NCBI RefSeq assembly: GCF_022919155.1
Contig: NZ_CP095045.1
Span: 3,100,001 to 3,164,000, forward strand
Source: Leucobacter allii
GTDB taxonomy: Bacteria; Actinomycetota; Actinomycetes; Actinomycetales; Microbacteriaceae
Length of the DNA stretch: 64,000 bases
Reading direction: 5' to 3'
Of this stretch, positions 1 through 8,712 are shown piece by piece. A program made the translations under genes and the position numbers. The stretch's first letter is position 1. Each line of letters begins with the position of its first letter. Below the pieces are notes generated by a model, which worked only from the letters and a program-made list of their open reading frames with translations, was not told the origin of the DNA and searched no databases.

Positions 1-141
1 CTCGGCATCCCCGCCTTCGGCCTCATCACGGGCCTCACGAGCTTCCTCGTGCTCGTGCCGACCGTGCTCATCGCGCGCGTCTCCGTCGGCGCCGAACGGG
101 CGCTCGCCCGCGCCGCCGCGGCCGAGCCAGCCCCGGCCTGA
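1..141 (+). CDS. C-terminal end of a membrane protein (partial)
   Basis: The first 46 codons are open from the left edge and stop at TGA 139-141. The peptide has one clear hydrophobic membrane segment (LITGLTSFLVLVPTVLIA) followed by a short polar Ala/Arg/Glu tail that would lie in the cytoplasm. Codon use matches the neighbouring genes, so this is probably the tail of a real integral membrane protein, perhaps a transporter. Too little remains to name a family. A weak GC-rich inverted repeat follows at about 147-170, with no clear U-tract. Confidence 0.6.
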   Translation, partial: LGIPAFGLITGLTSFLVLVPTVLIARVSVGAERALARAAAAEPAPA

Positions 142-279
142 ACGAGCCGGCCGCAGAAGCTTCGGCCGCCCCGCCCGTCGCAGCCGCCCCGGATAGCATC
201 GAGGCAGCGACCGGCCCCGGCCCGGGCACCCCGATCCCCGGATCCCCGACCCCGAACCCGAACCCAGGAAAGAGCAGTC

Positions 280-1923
280 ATGGCACCCGCAACCGTCTAC
301 CGCAACGCGACCGTCTTCACCGGCGACGCCGCGATCCCCCCGCGCGAGAGCTTCGCGGTGCAGGAGGGCAGGATCCTCGCGGTCGGCGACCTCGCGACGG
401 TGCGCGGCGCCGCGGGCTCCGACGCGCGGGAGATCGATCTCGGCGGCGCGTTCGCCGCGCCCGGCATCACCGAGGGCCACGCCCACATGCTCATGCTCGG
501 CGAGGCGCTCTCGAAGGTGCAGCTGCGCGACGCGGCGACCGTCGGCGAGGTGCAGGAGCGCATCGCCGCCGCGCGCGCCGCGCAGCCCGACGCCCAGCGG
601 GTCACCGGGGTGAGCTGGCGCTTCGACATCTTCGCCGAGGGCGAGCGGCCGACCGCGGCGATGCTCGACGCCGTCGTGGCCGACGTCCCCGTGCTGCTCG
701 ACGCCAACGACCTCCACTCCTGCTGGGTGAACACCGCCGCGCTCGAGGCCATGGGCATCACCCGCGACACCCCCGATCCCGTCGGCGGCGAGATCGTGCG
801 CGACGAGCGCGGCGAGGCGACCGGCTTCCTGCTCGAGACGGCCGCCGTGAAGTACGCGTGGGGCTACCTCGACCGCGTGGCGAGCGACGCCGACCGCGAC
901 CGCTACCTCGCCACCGCCTTCGACGCCTACGTCGCAACGGGCGTCACCGGCGCGAGCGAGATGTCCTTCGGCCATGCCGACCTCGCCGCGTACCGGCGGG
1001 TCCTCGACCGCGACGGCCGCCTCCCCTTCCCCGTGAACGCCCACTGGCTGCTCACGGCGTCGGGCGACCTCGAGACCGACCTCGCCGAGGTCGCCGAGGT
1101 CGCGCGTCTCCGCGATGAGGTCGCGGCGCAGTACGGCGACGCCTGGCTGCGCATCGTCGGCGTGAAGTTCATCCTCGACGGCGTGATCGACGCGTGCACG
1201 GCCGCCATGCGCGCGCCCTATGCGAACGGCGCACTGCCCGGCCCGATCTGGGAGCGGGAGTTCGCCCTGCCCGTCGCGGTCGCGGCCGACGCCGCCGGGC
1301 TGCAGTTCGCACTGCACGCGATCGGCGACGAGGCGAGCACGATCGCGCTCGACATGGTGCAGGAGTGCATCCGCGTGAACGGGCCGGACGCGCACCGCCG
1401 GCCGCGGGTCGAGCACCTCGAGTCGGTGGCGGACGACACGATCGCCCGCATGGCCGCACTCGGCGTCACCGCCTCGATGCAGCCCGTGCACTGCGACCCC
1501 GCCGTGCTCGACAACTGGCAGGCGGTGCTCGGCGACGAGCGCGCCGACGGGGGCTTCCCCTGGCACAAGTTCCGCGACGCCGGCGTGCGGCTCGCGCTCG
1601 GCACGGACGCGCCCACCGCGCCGCACGAGGCGGCCGACAACCTGTTCATCGCGCTCACGGCGAAGTCGGCGCTCGAGCGCGAGCGCGCGGCCTACCACCC
1701 CGAGCGCGTGTTCGGCCCGGAGGAGGCCGTGGAGGCCTTCACGCTCGGCACGGCCTACGCGACGAAGCGCGACCACGAGGCCGGTCGGATCGCCGCGGGC
1801 TACCGCGCGCACGTCGTCGTCTGGGCGGCGAATCCCCTCACCGACGCCCCCGAGACGCTCCTGGGCTCCTCGGCGCGCCTCACGCTGGTCGACGGCGAGG
1901 TCGCCTACCGCGCCGCGGAGTGA
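280..1923 (+). CDS. YtcJ-like amidohydrolase family protein
   Basis: This 547-residue protein belongs to the amidohydrolase superfamily, YtcJ-like (amidohydrolase 3) group. These are metal-dependent hydrolases of amide or related bonds, usually of unknown substrate. The beta-strand-1 metal motif is HAH (His67, His69). Further family marks are HAIGDEAS near residue 347, RVEHLES for the next ligand and ALGTDAPT with the catalytic Asp near residue 440. The N- and C-terminal stretches form the usual composite beta-sandwich. The length is normal for the family. The start has a good ribosome site (AGGAAAG, 268-274). It stands alone between a membrane protein and a hydrolase. It resembles in general type the amidohydrolase at 5864-7588, but the two are clearly different sequences. 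The family call is firm and the substrate unknown. Confidence 0.88.
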   Translation: MAPATVYRNATVFTGDAAIPPRESFAVQEGRILAVGDLATVRGAAGSDAREIDLGGAFAAPGITEGHAHMLMLGEALSKVQLRDAATVGEVQERIAAARAAQPDAQRVTGVSWRFDIFAEGERPTAAMLDAVVADVPVLLDANDLHSCWVNTAALEAMGITRDTPDPVGGEIVRDERGEATGFLLETAAVKYAWGYLDRVASDADRDRYLATAFDAYVATGVTGASEMSFGHADLAAYRRVLDRDGRLPFPVNAHWLLTASGDLETDLAEVAEVARLRDEVAAQYGDAWLRIVGVKFILDGVIDACTAAMRAPYANGALPGPIWEREFALPVAVAADAAGLQFALHAIGDEASTIALDMVQECIRVNGPDAHRRPRVEHLESVADDTIARMAALGVTASMQPVHCDPAVLDNWQAVLGDERADGGFPWHKFRDAGVRLALGTDAPTAPHEAADNLFIALTAKSALERERAAYHPERVFGPEEAVEAFTLGTAYATKRDHEAGRIAAGYRAHVVVWAANPLTDAPETLLGSSARLTLVDGEVAYRAAE

Positions 1924-2000
1924 GTGCCGGCTGGGGGTGAGTGTCGGGGCCTGAGGCCGTCGCCCTGGCGCCGTCCAGACGGAGCCGACAGACTGGGGGC

Positions 2001-2897
2001 ATGAGCACCGATCCCGAGCGCCCCGCCGCGCAGACCGAGCCGGACGGCCCGCGCGCCTTCAGCTACACGGACGCGCACGGGGTCGTCATCACGGCGTACG
2101 AGTGGGCCGCACCCGAACCCCTCGGCGTGGTGCAGATCGCCCACGGGCTCGGCGAGCACGCCAGGCGCTACGACGACTTCGCCCGCGCGCTCGTCGCCGC
2201 CGGACTCACGGTGCTCGCCGACGATCACCGCGGCCACGGCGAGACGGGCAGGCGCCAGCACGGCGGGGACCTCTCGCGGCTCGGGCGGCTGGGGCCGGGC
2301 GGGCTCGCGGCGACGGAGGCCGCGATCCTGCAGCTCACCGCGCTCGCCAGGGAGGCGCACCCCGGCCTGCCCGTGGTGCTCGTCGGGCAGTCCTGGGGCA
2401 CGCTCATGGCCCAGCGCATCCTCAATCGAGAGCCGCGCGTCTGGGATGCCGTCGTGCTCGCGGGCACCGCCCTGCGCACGCCCCGCTTCATGGAGAGCGG
2501 CGCGCTGAACCGCCGCTGGGCGGGCGACGGCGCGAACGGCTTCGAGTGGCTGAGCCGGGACGCCGCCGTGGGCGCCGCCTTCGTCGCGGATCCGCTGTGC
2601 TTCTACGCCGATGTGCTCGGGCTCTTCGGCCTGGCGGACGGCCTGCGGCTCTTCGGGACCCCGGGGCCGGCCGTCGCCCCCGAGGTGCCGATCCTCATCG
2701 TCGGCGGCGGCGACGATCCGCTCAGCCGCGCAGATGGACGGCGCCGTCTCGCCGAGGCGTACCGTCGGCGCGGCGTGCGCGACGTCGCCCTCAAGGAGTA
2801 CCCGGGCGCCCGCCACGAGCTGTTCAACGAGACCAATCGGGACGACGTCACGGCCGACGTGATCTCCTGGATCCTGGAGCGCCTCCCGGGGGCGTGA
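2001..2897 (+). CDS. Alpha/beta hydrolase (monoacylglycerol-lipase-like serine hydrolase)
   Basis: A 298-residue cytoplasmic serine hydrolase of the lysophospholipase/monoacylglycerol lipase group. The oxyanion-hole region is HGLGEHARRY. The nucleophile elbow is GQSWG (Ser131). A late GGGDDPL supplies the likely catalytic Asp and GARHELFNE the His. The sequence DHRGHGETG is typical of the subfamily. An upstream in-frame start at 1941 exists, but the 20 extra residues are not family-like and overlap the promoter zone, so I chose the ATG at 2001, preceded by a GGGGG stretch. It is probably monocistronic, with a hairpin at its stop codon. The substrate is unknown; an esterase or lipase role is inferred from the family. 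Confidence 0.85.
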   Translation: MSTDPERPAAQTEPDGPRAFSYTDAHGVVITAYEWAAPEPLGVVQIAHGLGEHARRYDDFARALVAAGLTVLADDHRGHGETGRRQHGGDLSRLGRLGPGGLAATEAAILQLTALAREAHPGLPVVLVGQSWGTLMAQRILNREPRVWDAVVLAGTALRTPRFMESGALNRRWAGDGANGFEWLSRDAAVGAAFVADPLCFYADVLGLFGLADGLRLFGTPGPAVAPEVPILIVGGGDDPLSRADGRRRLAEAYRRRGVRDVALKEYPGARHELFNETNRDDVTADVISWILERLPGA

Positions 2898-2910
2898 CCC
2901 GCGCCCCCGG
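2886..2910 (+). terminator. GC hairpin around the hydrolase stop codon
   Basis: CCGGGGGCG (2886-2894) pairs with CGCCCCCGG (2902-2910), a perfect 9-bp stem. The loop carries the TGA stop of the hydrolase. There is no U-tract, as is common in high-GC actinobacteria. It is a plausible terminator between the hydrolase and the response regulator. Confidence 0.45.
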
Positions 2911-2926
2911 CGACACCCCGAGAGCC

Positions 2927-2946
2927 TGACCTCCGCGCAGGGGTCA
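2927..2946 (+). promoter_or_regulatory. TGACCTCC-N6-GGGTCA element upstream of the response regulator
   Basis: The 20-bp imperfect inverted repeat TGACCTCCGCGCAGGGGTCA lies 80 bp before the response-regulator start. A near copy (16 of 20 bases identical) occurs at 13212-13231 upstream of the surface-protein gene. Its position suggests a protein-binding site near the promoter; a TACGTT hexamer at 2985-2990 could be the -10 box. That the response regulator itself binds here is only inference. Confidence 0.35.
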
Positions 2947-3026
2947 CTTCGCCGCGCGGCGCGGCCCGGACGCCGTCGAGCCGCTACGTTGTGCCTGACC
3001 CAGCTCGATCCGGGAGGCGCAGCGCC

Positions 3027-3719
3027 ATGTCACCACCGTCCACGACGACCCCCGTCGCACGCGCGCCCCGTCCGGCGCGTCGCGGCGTCGCCGTCGTCGA
3101 GGACCACCTCATGCAGCGTCGCTACACCGAATCGCTCGTCGACGCGCAGCCCGATCTGCAGCTCGTGCACAGCGCGGAGACCCTGCCCGAGTTCGTGGGC
3201 TGGTACGAGCGGGCGGAGCGCCGCCCGCAGCTGCTGCTGCTCGACCTGCTCGTCGAGCGCGGGCCGGCCGCAGACCCCGCGACGGTCGCGCGCCTCACGC
3301 GCTCCGGCCTGAAGATCGTCGTCTTTTCGGCGATGTCCTCGCCGCCGCTCGTGCGGCGGGTGGCGGAGGCCGGAGCGCAGAGCTTCGTCGGCAAGCGCGA
3401 CACGGAACGGGACCTCCTCGCCGCCATCCGCGCGACGCTCGACGGGCGGGCGTGGCGGAGCCCCGAGTTCGACGCGGTCGTGGCCGACGCGCCGCCGCGG
3501 CCGCGCTTCGGCGTCCAGGAGGAGCGCGCGCTCACCCTGTACGCCTCGGGCATGACGCTCGCAGAGGTGGCCGCGGAGATCGGGGTGCAGCCCGGCACGG
3601 CGAAGAAGTACCTGCACCGGGTCCGCGCCAAGTACGCGGAGCTCGGGCGGCCCGTGCGCAGCCGGCTCGAGATGCTCCGGGCCGCGACGCAGGACGGCTT
3701 CGTGCCGCCCCCGGCCTGA
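3027..3719 (+). CDS. Orphan LuxR-type response regulator
   Basis: A 230-residue two-domain regulator. The N-terminal receiver domain has the acidic pair in VVEDH (Glu25, Asp26), the likely phospho-acceptor Asp73 in LLLLDLLV, the switch Ser in VVFSAM and the Lys in FVGKRD. The C-terminal LuxR-like helix-turn-helix lies at about 160-205 (LTLYASGMTLAEVAAEIGVQ, then TAKKYLHRVRAKY). I prefer the ATG at 3027, which follows GGGAGG, over the GTG at 2991. No histidine kinase gene is adjacent, so it is an orphan in this window. It may respond to a distant kinase or act by another signal. Its target is unknown; see the shared motif at 2927 and 13212. Confidence 0.85.
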   Translation: MSPPSTTTPVARAPRPARRGVAVVEDHLMQRRYTESLVDAQPDLQLVHSAETLPEFVGWYERAERRPQLLLLDLLVERGPAADPATVARLTRSGLKIVVFSAMSSPPLVRRVAEAGAQSFVGKRDTERDLLAAIRATLDGRAWRSPEFDAVVADAPPRPRFGVQEERALTLYASGMTLAEVAAEIGVQPGTAKKYLHRVRAKYAELGRPVRSRLEMLRAATQDGFVPPPA

Positions 3720-3780
3720 CGCGCCGACGCCGCACGCGCAGGCGGATGCGCGGCCCCGGCAGCGGGCGTACCCTGATGGC

Positions 3781-4836
3781 ATGAGCATGCACGGTGAGTA
3801 CAAGGTTCCCGGCGGGAAGCTGGTGGTCGTCGACTTCGAGGTCGTCGACGGGCGCATCCAGGACTTCCGGCTCTCGGGCGATTTCTTCCTCGAACCCGAC
3901 GACGCGCTCGGCTGCATCGACGCCGCCGTCGAGGGCGCGAGCCCGAACTCCACGATCGAGGAGTACGGCTCGCTCATCCAGCGGGCGCTGCCGAGCGAGG
4001 TCCACCTGCTCGGCTTCACCCCGGAATCCGTCGGCGTCGCGATCCGCCGCGCCGTGACGGGAGCCGCCCACTGGCGGGACTACGACTGGCAGATCCTGCA
4101 CGAGCCCCCCATCTCGCCGGTGCTCAACGCCGCGCTCGACGAGGTGCTCACGACGGCCGTCGGCGAGGGCCTGCGCGGGCCGACGCTGCGCATCTGGGAG
4201 TGGAACCGGCCCGCCGTCTTCATCGGCAGCTTCCAGTCGGTGAAGAACGAGGTGGACGAGGAGCAGGCGGCGGCGCACGGCGCGCAGCTCGTGCGCCGCA
4301 TCTCGGGCGGCGGCGCGATGTACATGGCCCCCGAGGCGTGCATCACCTATGCGCTCTACGTGCCCGGGGAGCTCGTGCGCGGCATGAGCTTCGCCGACTC
4401 CTACGCCTTCCTCGACGAATGGGTGCTCGAGGCGCTCAAGGCGCTCGGGATCGACGCCGTCTACAAGCCGCTCAACGACATCACGAGCCCGCACGGCAAG
4501 ATCGGCGGGGCCGCCCAGAAGCGGCTCGGCTCGGGCGCCGTGCTGCACCACGTCACCATGGCCTACGACATGGATCCGGTCGCGATGACGGAGGTGCTCC
4601 GGATCGGGCGGGAGAAGCTCTCGGACAAGGGCACCGCGAGCGCCCAGAAGCGCGTCGACCCGCTCCGCAGCCAGACCGGCCTCGGCCGCGAGGAGATCAT
4701 CGAGCAGTTGATCCGGGTCTTCCAGCAGCGGCACGGCGGCGTGCCCGGCGAGGTCACGGACGGCGAGTACGAGGCGGCCGAGCGGCTCGTCGAGCAGAAG
4801 TTCCTGACGGAGGAGTGGATCAGGCGGGTGCCGTAG
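3781..4836 (+). CDS. Lipoate-protein ligase with N-terminal accessory domain
   Basis: This 351-residue enzyme should attach lipoate to lipoyl domains of 2-oxoacid dehydrogenases or glycine-cleavage H protein. Residues 1-100 match the lipoate-ligase accessory domain (GEYKVPGGKLVVVDF, SGDFFLEPDD), which in E. coli LplA lies at the C terminus. The catalytic domain follows from about residue 105, with the lipoate/ATP loop RRISGGGAMYMAPEACITYA and the lysine motif GKIGGAAQKR. Domain order is therefore reversed relative to E. coli. No strong Shine-Dalgarno precedes the ATG. A TACCCT hexamer (3769-3774) ends 6 nt before it, suggesting a leaderless transcript. A lipoyl-E2 gene (43737-45086) elsewhere in the window is a possible client. 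Confidence 0.88.
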   Translation: MSMHGEYKVPGGKLVVVDFEVVDGRIQDFRLSGDFFLEPDDALGCIDAAVEGASPNSTIEEYGSLIQRALPSEVHLLGFTPESVGVAIRRAVTGAAHWRDYDWQILHEPPISPVLNAALDEVLTTAVGEGLRGPTLRIWEWNRPAVFIGSFQSVKNEVDEEQAAAHGAQLVRRISGGGAMYMAPEACITYALYVPGELVRGMSFADSYAFLDEWVLEALKALGIDAVYKPLNDITSPHGKIGGAAQKRLGSGAVLHHVTMAYDMDPVAMTEVLRIGREKLSDKGTASAQKRVDPLRSQTGLGREEIIEQLIRVFQQRHGGVPGEVTDGEYEAAERLVEQKFLTEEWIRRVP

Positions 4837-4858
4837 CCGCCTTCCGCCTCGCCTCGCG

Positions 4859-5854
4859 TCAGGGGACGAGCACGACCTTGCCCGTGGTCGCCCGGGACTC
4901 GAGCGCGGTGTGGGCCGCGGCGGCCTCGTCGAGGGGGAAGCGTGCCCCGACCCGGAGCTCCAGGGTCCCGGCGGCGAGCGCGTCGAAGAGCTCGCCGTAG
5001 CGCCAGGCGCGCTCCTCGGGCGTGCGCAGGAAGTGACCGAGGGTCGGCCGCGTCACGGACAGCGACCCCCCGGCGTTCAGCCGCTGCAGGTCGAGGGGCG
5101 GCACGGGGCCGCTGGCCGCGCCGAACAGCACCAGCTCGCCGCGGATGCGCAGCGCCCGCAGCGACGCGTCGAACGTCGTGCGTCCGACCCCGTCGTACAC
5201 GACGGCGACGCCCGCGCCGTCCGTGAGCTCGCGCGCACGGTCGGCGAAGTCCGCGTAGTCGAGCACGGCTGCCGCGCCCGCGGCCTCGCTGAGTCCCCGC
5301 TTCGCCGGCGAGGCGGTCGTGAGCACCCGGACGCCGCGCGCGACGAGCAGCTGCGTGAGCAGCAGGCCCACGCCGCCGGCTCCCGCGTGCACGAGCACTG
5401 TGTCGCCCGCCTCGGGCCGCGACGCCGAGCGCGCGAGGTAGTGCGCGGTGAGCCCCTGCAGAGGCAGCGCGGCCGCGAGCGCCGCGGCGTCCTCGCGCGA
5501 GGCGAGCGGCTCCGGCACGCGCACGGCGCGCGCTGCGGCGACGACGAAGCGCTCGGCGTACGTCGCCGAGGCCTCGGCCGTGGTCACGAGATCCCCGACG
5601 GCGAACCCCGCCCCGGAGGCGCCGGCCCCGTCGCCGAGGGCCACGACGCGCCCGCTCGCCTCGGCCCCGGGCGTGAACGGGTACGCGACCTCGTAGAGCC
5701 CGGAGCGCTGGTACGTCTCGATGAAGTTCACCCCGACGGCGGCCGTCTCCACGAGCAGCTCTCCCGGCCCCGCGACGGGGGCCGCGACCTCCTCCGGGTG
5801 CAGCAGCTCGGGCCCGCCGGCGTGCTCGATCCTGATCGCTCGCATCGTCGTCAT
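4859..5854 (-). CDS. NADPH:quinone reductase, zinc-independent MDR family
   Basis: A 331-residue medium-chain dehydrogenase/reductase of the quinone oxidoreductase (QOR, zeta-crystallin) type. It would reduce quinones or reactive carbonyls with NADPH. It has the GroES-like N-terminal half (GVNFIETYQRSGLY), then a Rossmann half with AGAGGVGLLLTQL. No structural-zinc cysteine cluster is present, as expected for this subgroup. It converges with the lipoate ligase with only 22 bp between the stops. The start at 5854 gives MTTMRAIRIEHAGGPE; the second Met, three codons in, is an alternative. The family is certain; the physiological substrate is not. Confidence 0.88.
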   Translation of the reverse strand: MTTMRAIRIEHAGGPELLHPEEVAAPVAGPGELLVETAAVGVNFIETYQRSGLYEVAYPFTPGAEASGRVVALGDGAGASGAGFAVGDLVTTAEASATYAERFVVAAARAVRVPEPLASREDAAALAAALPLQGLTAHYLARSASRPEAGDTVLVHAGAGGVGLLLTQLLVARGVRVLTTASPAKRGLSEAAGAAAVLDYADFADRARELTDGAGVAVVYDGVGRTTFDASLRALRIRGELVLFGAASGPVPPLDLQRLNAGGSLSVTRPTLGHFLRTPEERAWRYGELFDALAAGTLELRVGARFPLDEAAAAHTALESRATTGKVVLVP

Positions 5855-5863
5855 GCTGCGAGC

Positions 5864-7588
5864 CTACGCCCCTCTGGCCCCGACCGGACGACCCGCGAGC
5901 CAGGTGCGGACGACGCCGATGCCGTCGATCGCCTCGGGATCGACGGCGCGGGGATCGTCCGTGAGCTCGACGAGATCGGCGTGCTTGCCCGGCTCGAGCG
6001 ATCCGAGCTCCCGCTCCGAGCGCAGCTGCCACGCGGCGTCGATGGTGACGGCGGCGAGGGCCTCCTCCACCGAGATCCGCTCCTCGGGGGCGAGCACCCG
6101 CCCCGAACGGGTGCGCCGGGTGACCGCGGCGTGGACGTTCGCGAGCGGCTCGCTCGGCGTCACGGGCACGTCGTTGTGCAGCGAGATCCGCAGCCCGGCG
6201 TCGAGCGCCGAGCGCGCGGCCGTCCAGCGCTCGCCGCGCTCGCCGAAGAGCTCGCCGATGGCGTCCCCCCAGTAGCGCACGTGGGCGAGGAACAGCGAGC
6301 AGGTGAGGCCGAGGTCCGCGGCGCGGCGGAACTGCTCGGGCGTCATCAGGCAGCAGTGCTCCAGACGGATGCGATGATCGCCCACGTCGACGCCCGCCGC
6401 GATCGCGCCCTCGAGGGCGGCGGCCACGGCGTCGAGCACGAGATCGAGGGCCGCATCGCCCTGCGCGTGCACCGCGACCTGCTCCCCGGCCCGCAGCCCC
6501 GCGGCGCAGAGCGCCTCGACCTCGGCGGCCGTGTAGTTGCAGCAGCCCCGCGCGCCCGCGACACCGAGGCGCCGCGCCGTCTCCGTGTCGGCGTAGGGGA
6601 ACGACGCGGCGATGGTGCCGACCCACGGCGAGCCGTCGGCCCAGAGCTTGACCCCGATCTCGCGGTACATCTCGGGGTCGGCGGGCACGGCGGATCCGAC
6701 CCCGCTCGCGACGGCCCGCGGGCGGTTCGACATGCGGTACGCGCGCACGCGCACCCGCCCCTCCGACGCGGTCACGCCGGCGAGCAGCGCCCCCTGGGCC
6801 GGATCGAGCGCGAGCTCGCCGACGGTGGTCACGCCGGCCGCAGCGTACGCGGCGAGCTCGGCCGCGAGCAGCGCCGGCGCCCGCTCGGGGGCGACGTCGA
6901 GCGGCGCACCGGCGAGCATGAGCGTCGCCGGCAGCTCCTCCGCCCGGCCGGTCGGCTCGCCGAGCGCATCCCGCACGAAGTGCGATCCCTCCGGATCGGG
7001 CGTCGCGGCGTCGACGCCCGCGGCCGCGAGCGCGAGGGAGTTCGCCCAGGCCGAGTGCGCGCTGTTGTGCAGCACGGCGAGCGGATTCCGCGGCGCGAGC
7101 GCGTCGAGCCAGGCGCGGTGCGGCTCGGGGAGCCCCGGTCGCAGCAGCTCCTCCCAGCCGACGACGGTGAGCGGCATCCCGACCGGCGCGGCGGCGACGG
7201 CCGCGCGCACGGTTCGCAGCACGGACTCCGCCGTGGGGCAGATTGCCGCCCGCACGTCGATCACGCCGTCCCCGCGGAACGACATCCCGATCATCGGGTG
7301 CCCGTGCGCCTCGACGAAGCCGGGCAGCAGGGCGCGGCCCGCGAGATCCACGACCTCCGTGGCGGGGCCGCGATGGGCCAGCACCGCCTCCGCCTCCCCC
7401 ACGGCGACGATGCGCCCGGCGGCGACCGCGAGAGCCTCCGCGGTGCTGCGCTCGGCGTCCATCGTGACGATCGGCCCGCCGAGGAAGATCGTCTCGGCCC
7501 CGGCGCCCGCGCCCGTGGGCGGGTCCGGGATCGCGCCCGCGATCGATGCCGGGGTCGATGCCGGGGTCGGGGTCGCGCCGGGAGTCAT
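5864..7588 (-). CDS. YtcJ-like amidohydrolase at the end of the phosphonate-type operon
   Basis: A 574-residue amidohydrolase of the YtcJ/amidohydrolase-3 group. The metal motif is HGH in GFVEAHGHPMIGM, with HAQGDAALDLVLDA and RLEHCCLM following, and a late SLHNDVPVTPSEPL. A proline/alanine-rich N-terminal 25 residues precede the family start (ETIFLGGPIVTMDAE), so the true start could be slightly internal. The chosen ATG overlaps the stop of the upstream dehydrogenase by 4 bp (ATGA), strong support for co-translation. It is the last gene of an operon of phosphonate-type transporter genes. That suggests hydrolysis of an imported N-acyl or related compound; the substrate is inference only. Confidence 0.85.
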   Translation of the reverse strand: MTPGATPTPASTPASIAGAIPDPPTGAGAGAETIFLGGPIVTMDAERSTAEALAVAAGRIVAVGEAEAVLAHRGPATEVVDLAGRALLPGFVEAHGHPMIGMSFRGDGVIDVRAAICPTAESVLRTVRAAVAAAPVGMPLTVVGWEELLRPGLPEPHRAWLDALAPRNPLAVLHNSAHSAWANSLALAAAGVDAATPDPEGSHFVRDALGEPTGRAEELPATLMLAGAPLDVAPERAPALLAAELAAYAAAGVTTVGELALDPAQGALLAGVTASEGRVRVRAYRMSNRPRAVASGVGSAVPADPEMYREIGVKLWADGSPWVGTIAASFPYADTETARRLGVAGARGCCNYTAAEVEALCAAGLRAGEQVAVHAQGDAALDLVLDAVAAALEGAIAAGVDVGDHRIRLEHCCLMTPEQFRRAADLGLTCSLFLAHVRYWGDAIGELFGERGERWTAARSALDAGLRISLHNDVPVTPSEPLANVHAAVTRRTRSGRVLAPEERISVEEALAAVTIDAAWQLRSERELGSLEPGKHADLVELTDDPRAVDPEAIDGIGVVRTWLAGRPVGARGA

Positions 7589-8712
7589 GCGGCCCCGTCC
7601 GCCGCGAGCGCCGGGGCGATGCCGACGCGCACCTCGCGCTGCTGCGCGGCCCGCGCGAGGGCGGCGTCGCTCCCCCGCAGCGGGTGGATCTCCCCCACGA
7701 GCTCCGCGAAGGGGTAGCGCGCGCCGTGCGCCTCGAGGAAGGCCACGGCGCCCGCGAGCTCCGCCGGTGCGTAGTTGTGCACCCCGGCGATGGTCGCGAG
7801 ACCGCGCACGATCCGCTCGGCGTCGACGGGGACCGCGTCGGCGGGGAACACGCTGCCCACCCAGACGACGGCGCCGCCCACGGCGACCGCGTCGAGCCCC
7901 GCGGCGACTGCGGCAGGCGCGCCCGAGACCTCGATGACGGCGTCGAAGACCGCGGGCGGGACGGCGTCGCGGCGCGGATCGAGCGTGCGCGCGGCGCCGA
8001 AGCGGGAGGCCAGCGCCCGGCGCTCCGGGTCGGGATCGGACACGGTGACCCGGGCCCCGCGCTCGGCGGCCATGGCGCTCGCGGTCAGCCCGATGAGGCC
8101 CGCGCCGGTCACGAGCACCTCGCCGTCGGCGAGCGCCCCCGCGCCCCCGCGCAGTCCGCGCTCCGCGGCGGCGAGCGCGGCGTAGGCCGTCGCCGTGCCG
8201 CAGCCCGCCGGGGCGAGGACTGCGGCGGGGAGCGCCTCGCCGACCCGGACCACGGGCGTGCCGGCCAGCAGCTGCACGTGCGTCGCGAAGCCGCCGGAGA
8301 GCGGCCAGTCCGCGACGAATCTCGCGTGCCCGTACTTGTGCAGCGTCAGGCACTTCTGCGGCATCCCGCGCCGGCAGCGCGCGCAGGCCCCGCAGTGCGC
8401 GGCGATCGACCACACGACGCGATCGCCCGGCGCGAGCGGAGCGGCGTCCGCTACGCGCGGCGCGGATCCGTCGGCCGCGCCGACTGCGACGATCCGGCCG
8501 ACGGCCTCGTGGCCGAGCCCGAGCGGCACCGGCTCCGCTCGGTGCCCGAGCGCGGTGTGCACGTCGGAGCCGCAGACGGTCGCGAGCTCCACCGCCACGA
8601 GCAGTTCGCCCGGGCCGAGCGCGGGGACGTCGACGGTCGTCTCGCGGAGCGGCCGGCCCGGGCCGTCGAAGATCATGGCGGTCGCCGTGGGGCCCGCGCC
8701 TCGCCCGCTCAC
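7585..8712 (-). CDS. Zinc alcohol dehydrogenase, phosphonate-catabolism-associated type
   Basis: A 375-residue zinc-dependent medium-chain alcohol dehydrogenase. The catalytic-zinc motif is CGSDVHTALGH with GLGHEAVGRIV. The structural-zinc motif is CGACARCRRGMPQKC, and the Rossmann motif is VTGAGLIGLTASAMA. Zinc dehydrogenases that recur beside phosphonate genes have been proposed as a family (HpnZ). The operon context, with PhnC/D/E genes directly upstream, fits that description, though the assignment is from memory. The start is a GTG at 8712 that overlaps the permease stop by 4 bp (GTGA). An internal ATG at 8676 (MIFDGPGRP) is an alternative. It probably oxidises or reduces an alcohol/aldehyde derived from the imported compound. 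Confidence 0.85.
   Translation of the reverse strand: MSGRGAGPTATAMIFDGPGRPLRETTVDVPALGPGELLVAVELATVCGSDVHTALGHRAEPVPLGLGHEAVGRIVAVGAADGSAPRVADAAPLAPGDRVVWSIAAHCGACARCRRGMPQKCLTLHKYGHARFVADWPLSGGFATHVQLLAGTPVVRVGEALPAAVLAPAGCGTATAYAALAAAERGLRGGAGALADGEVLVTGAGLIGLTASAMAAERGARVTVSDPDPERRALASRFGAARTLDPRRDAVPPAVFDAVIEVSGAPAAVAAGLDAVAVGGAVVWVGSVFPADAVPVDAERIVRGLATIAGVHNYAPAELAGAVAFLEAHGARYPFAELVGEIHPLRGSDAALARAAQQREVRVGIAPALAADGAA

Noticed and set aside
1941..2000. Longer N terminus for the alpha/beta hydrolase
   Set aside because: The extra residues do not look like the family, and the ATG at 2001 has a better upstream context.
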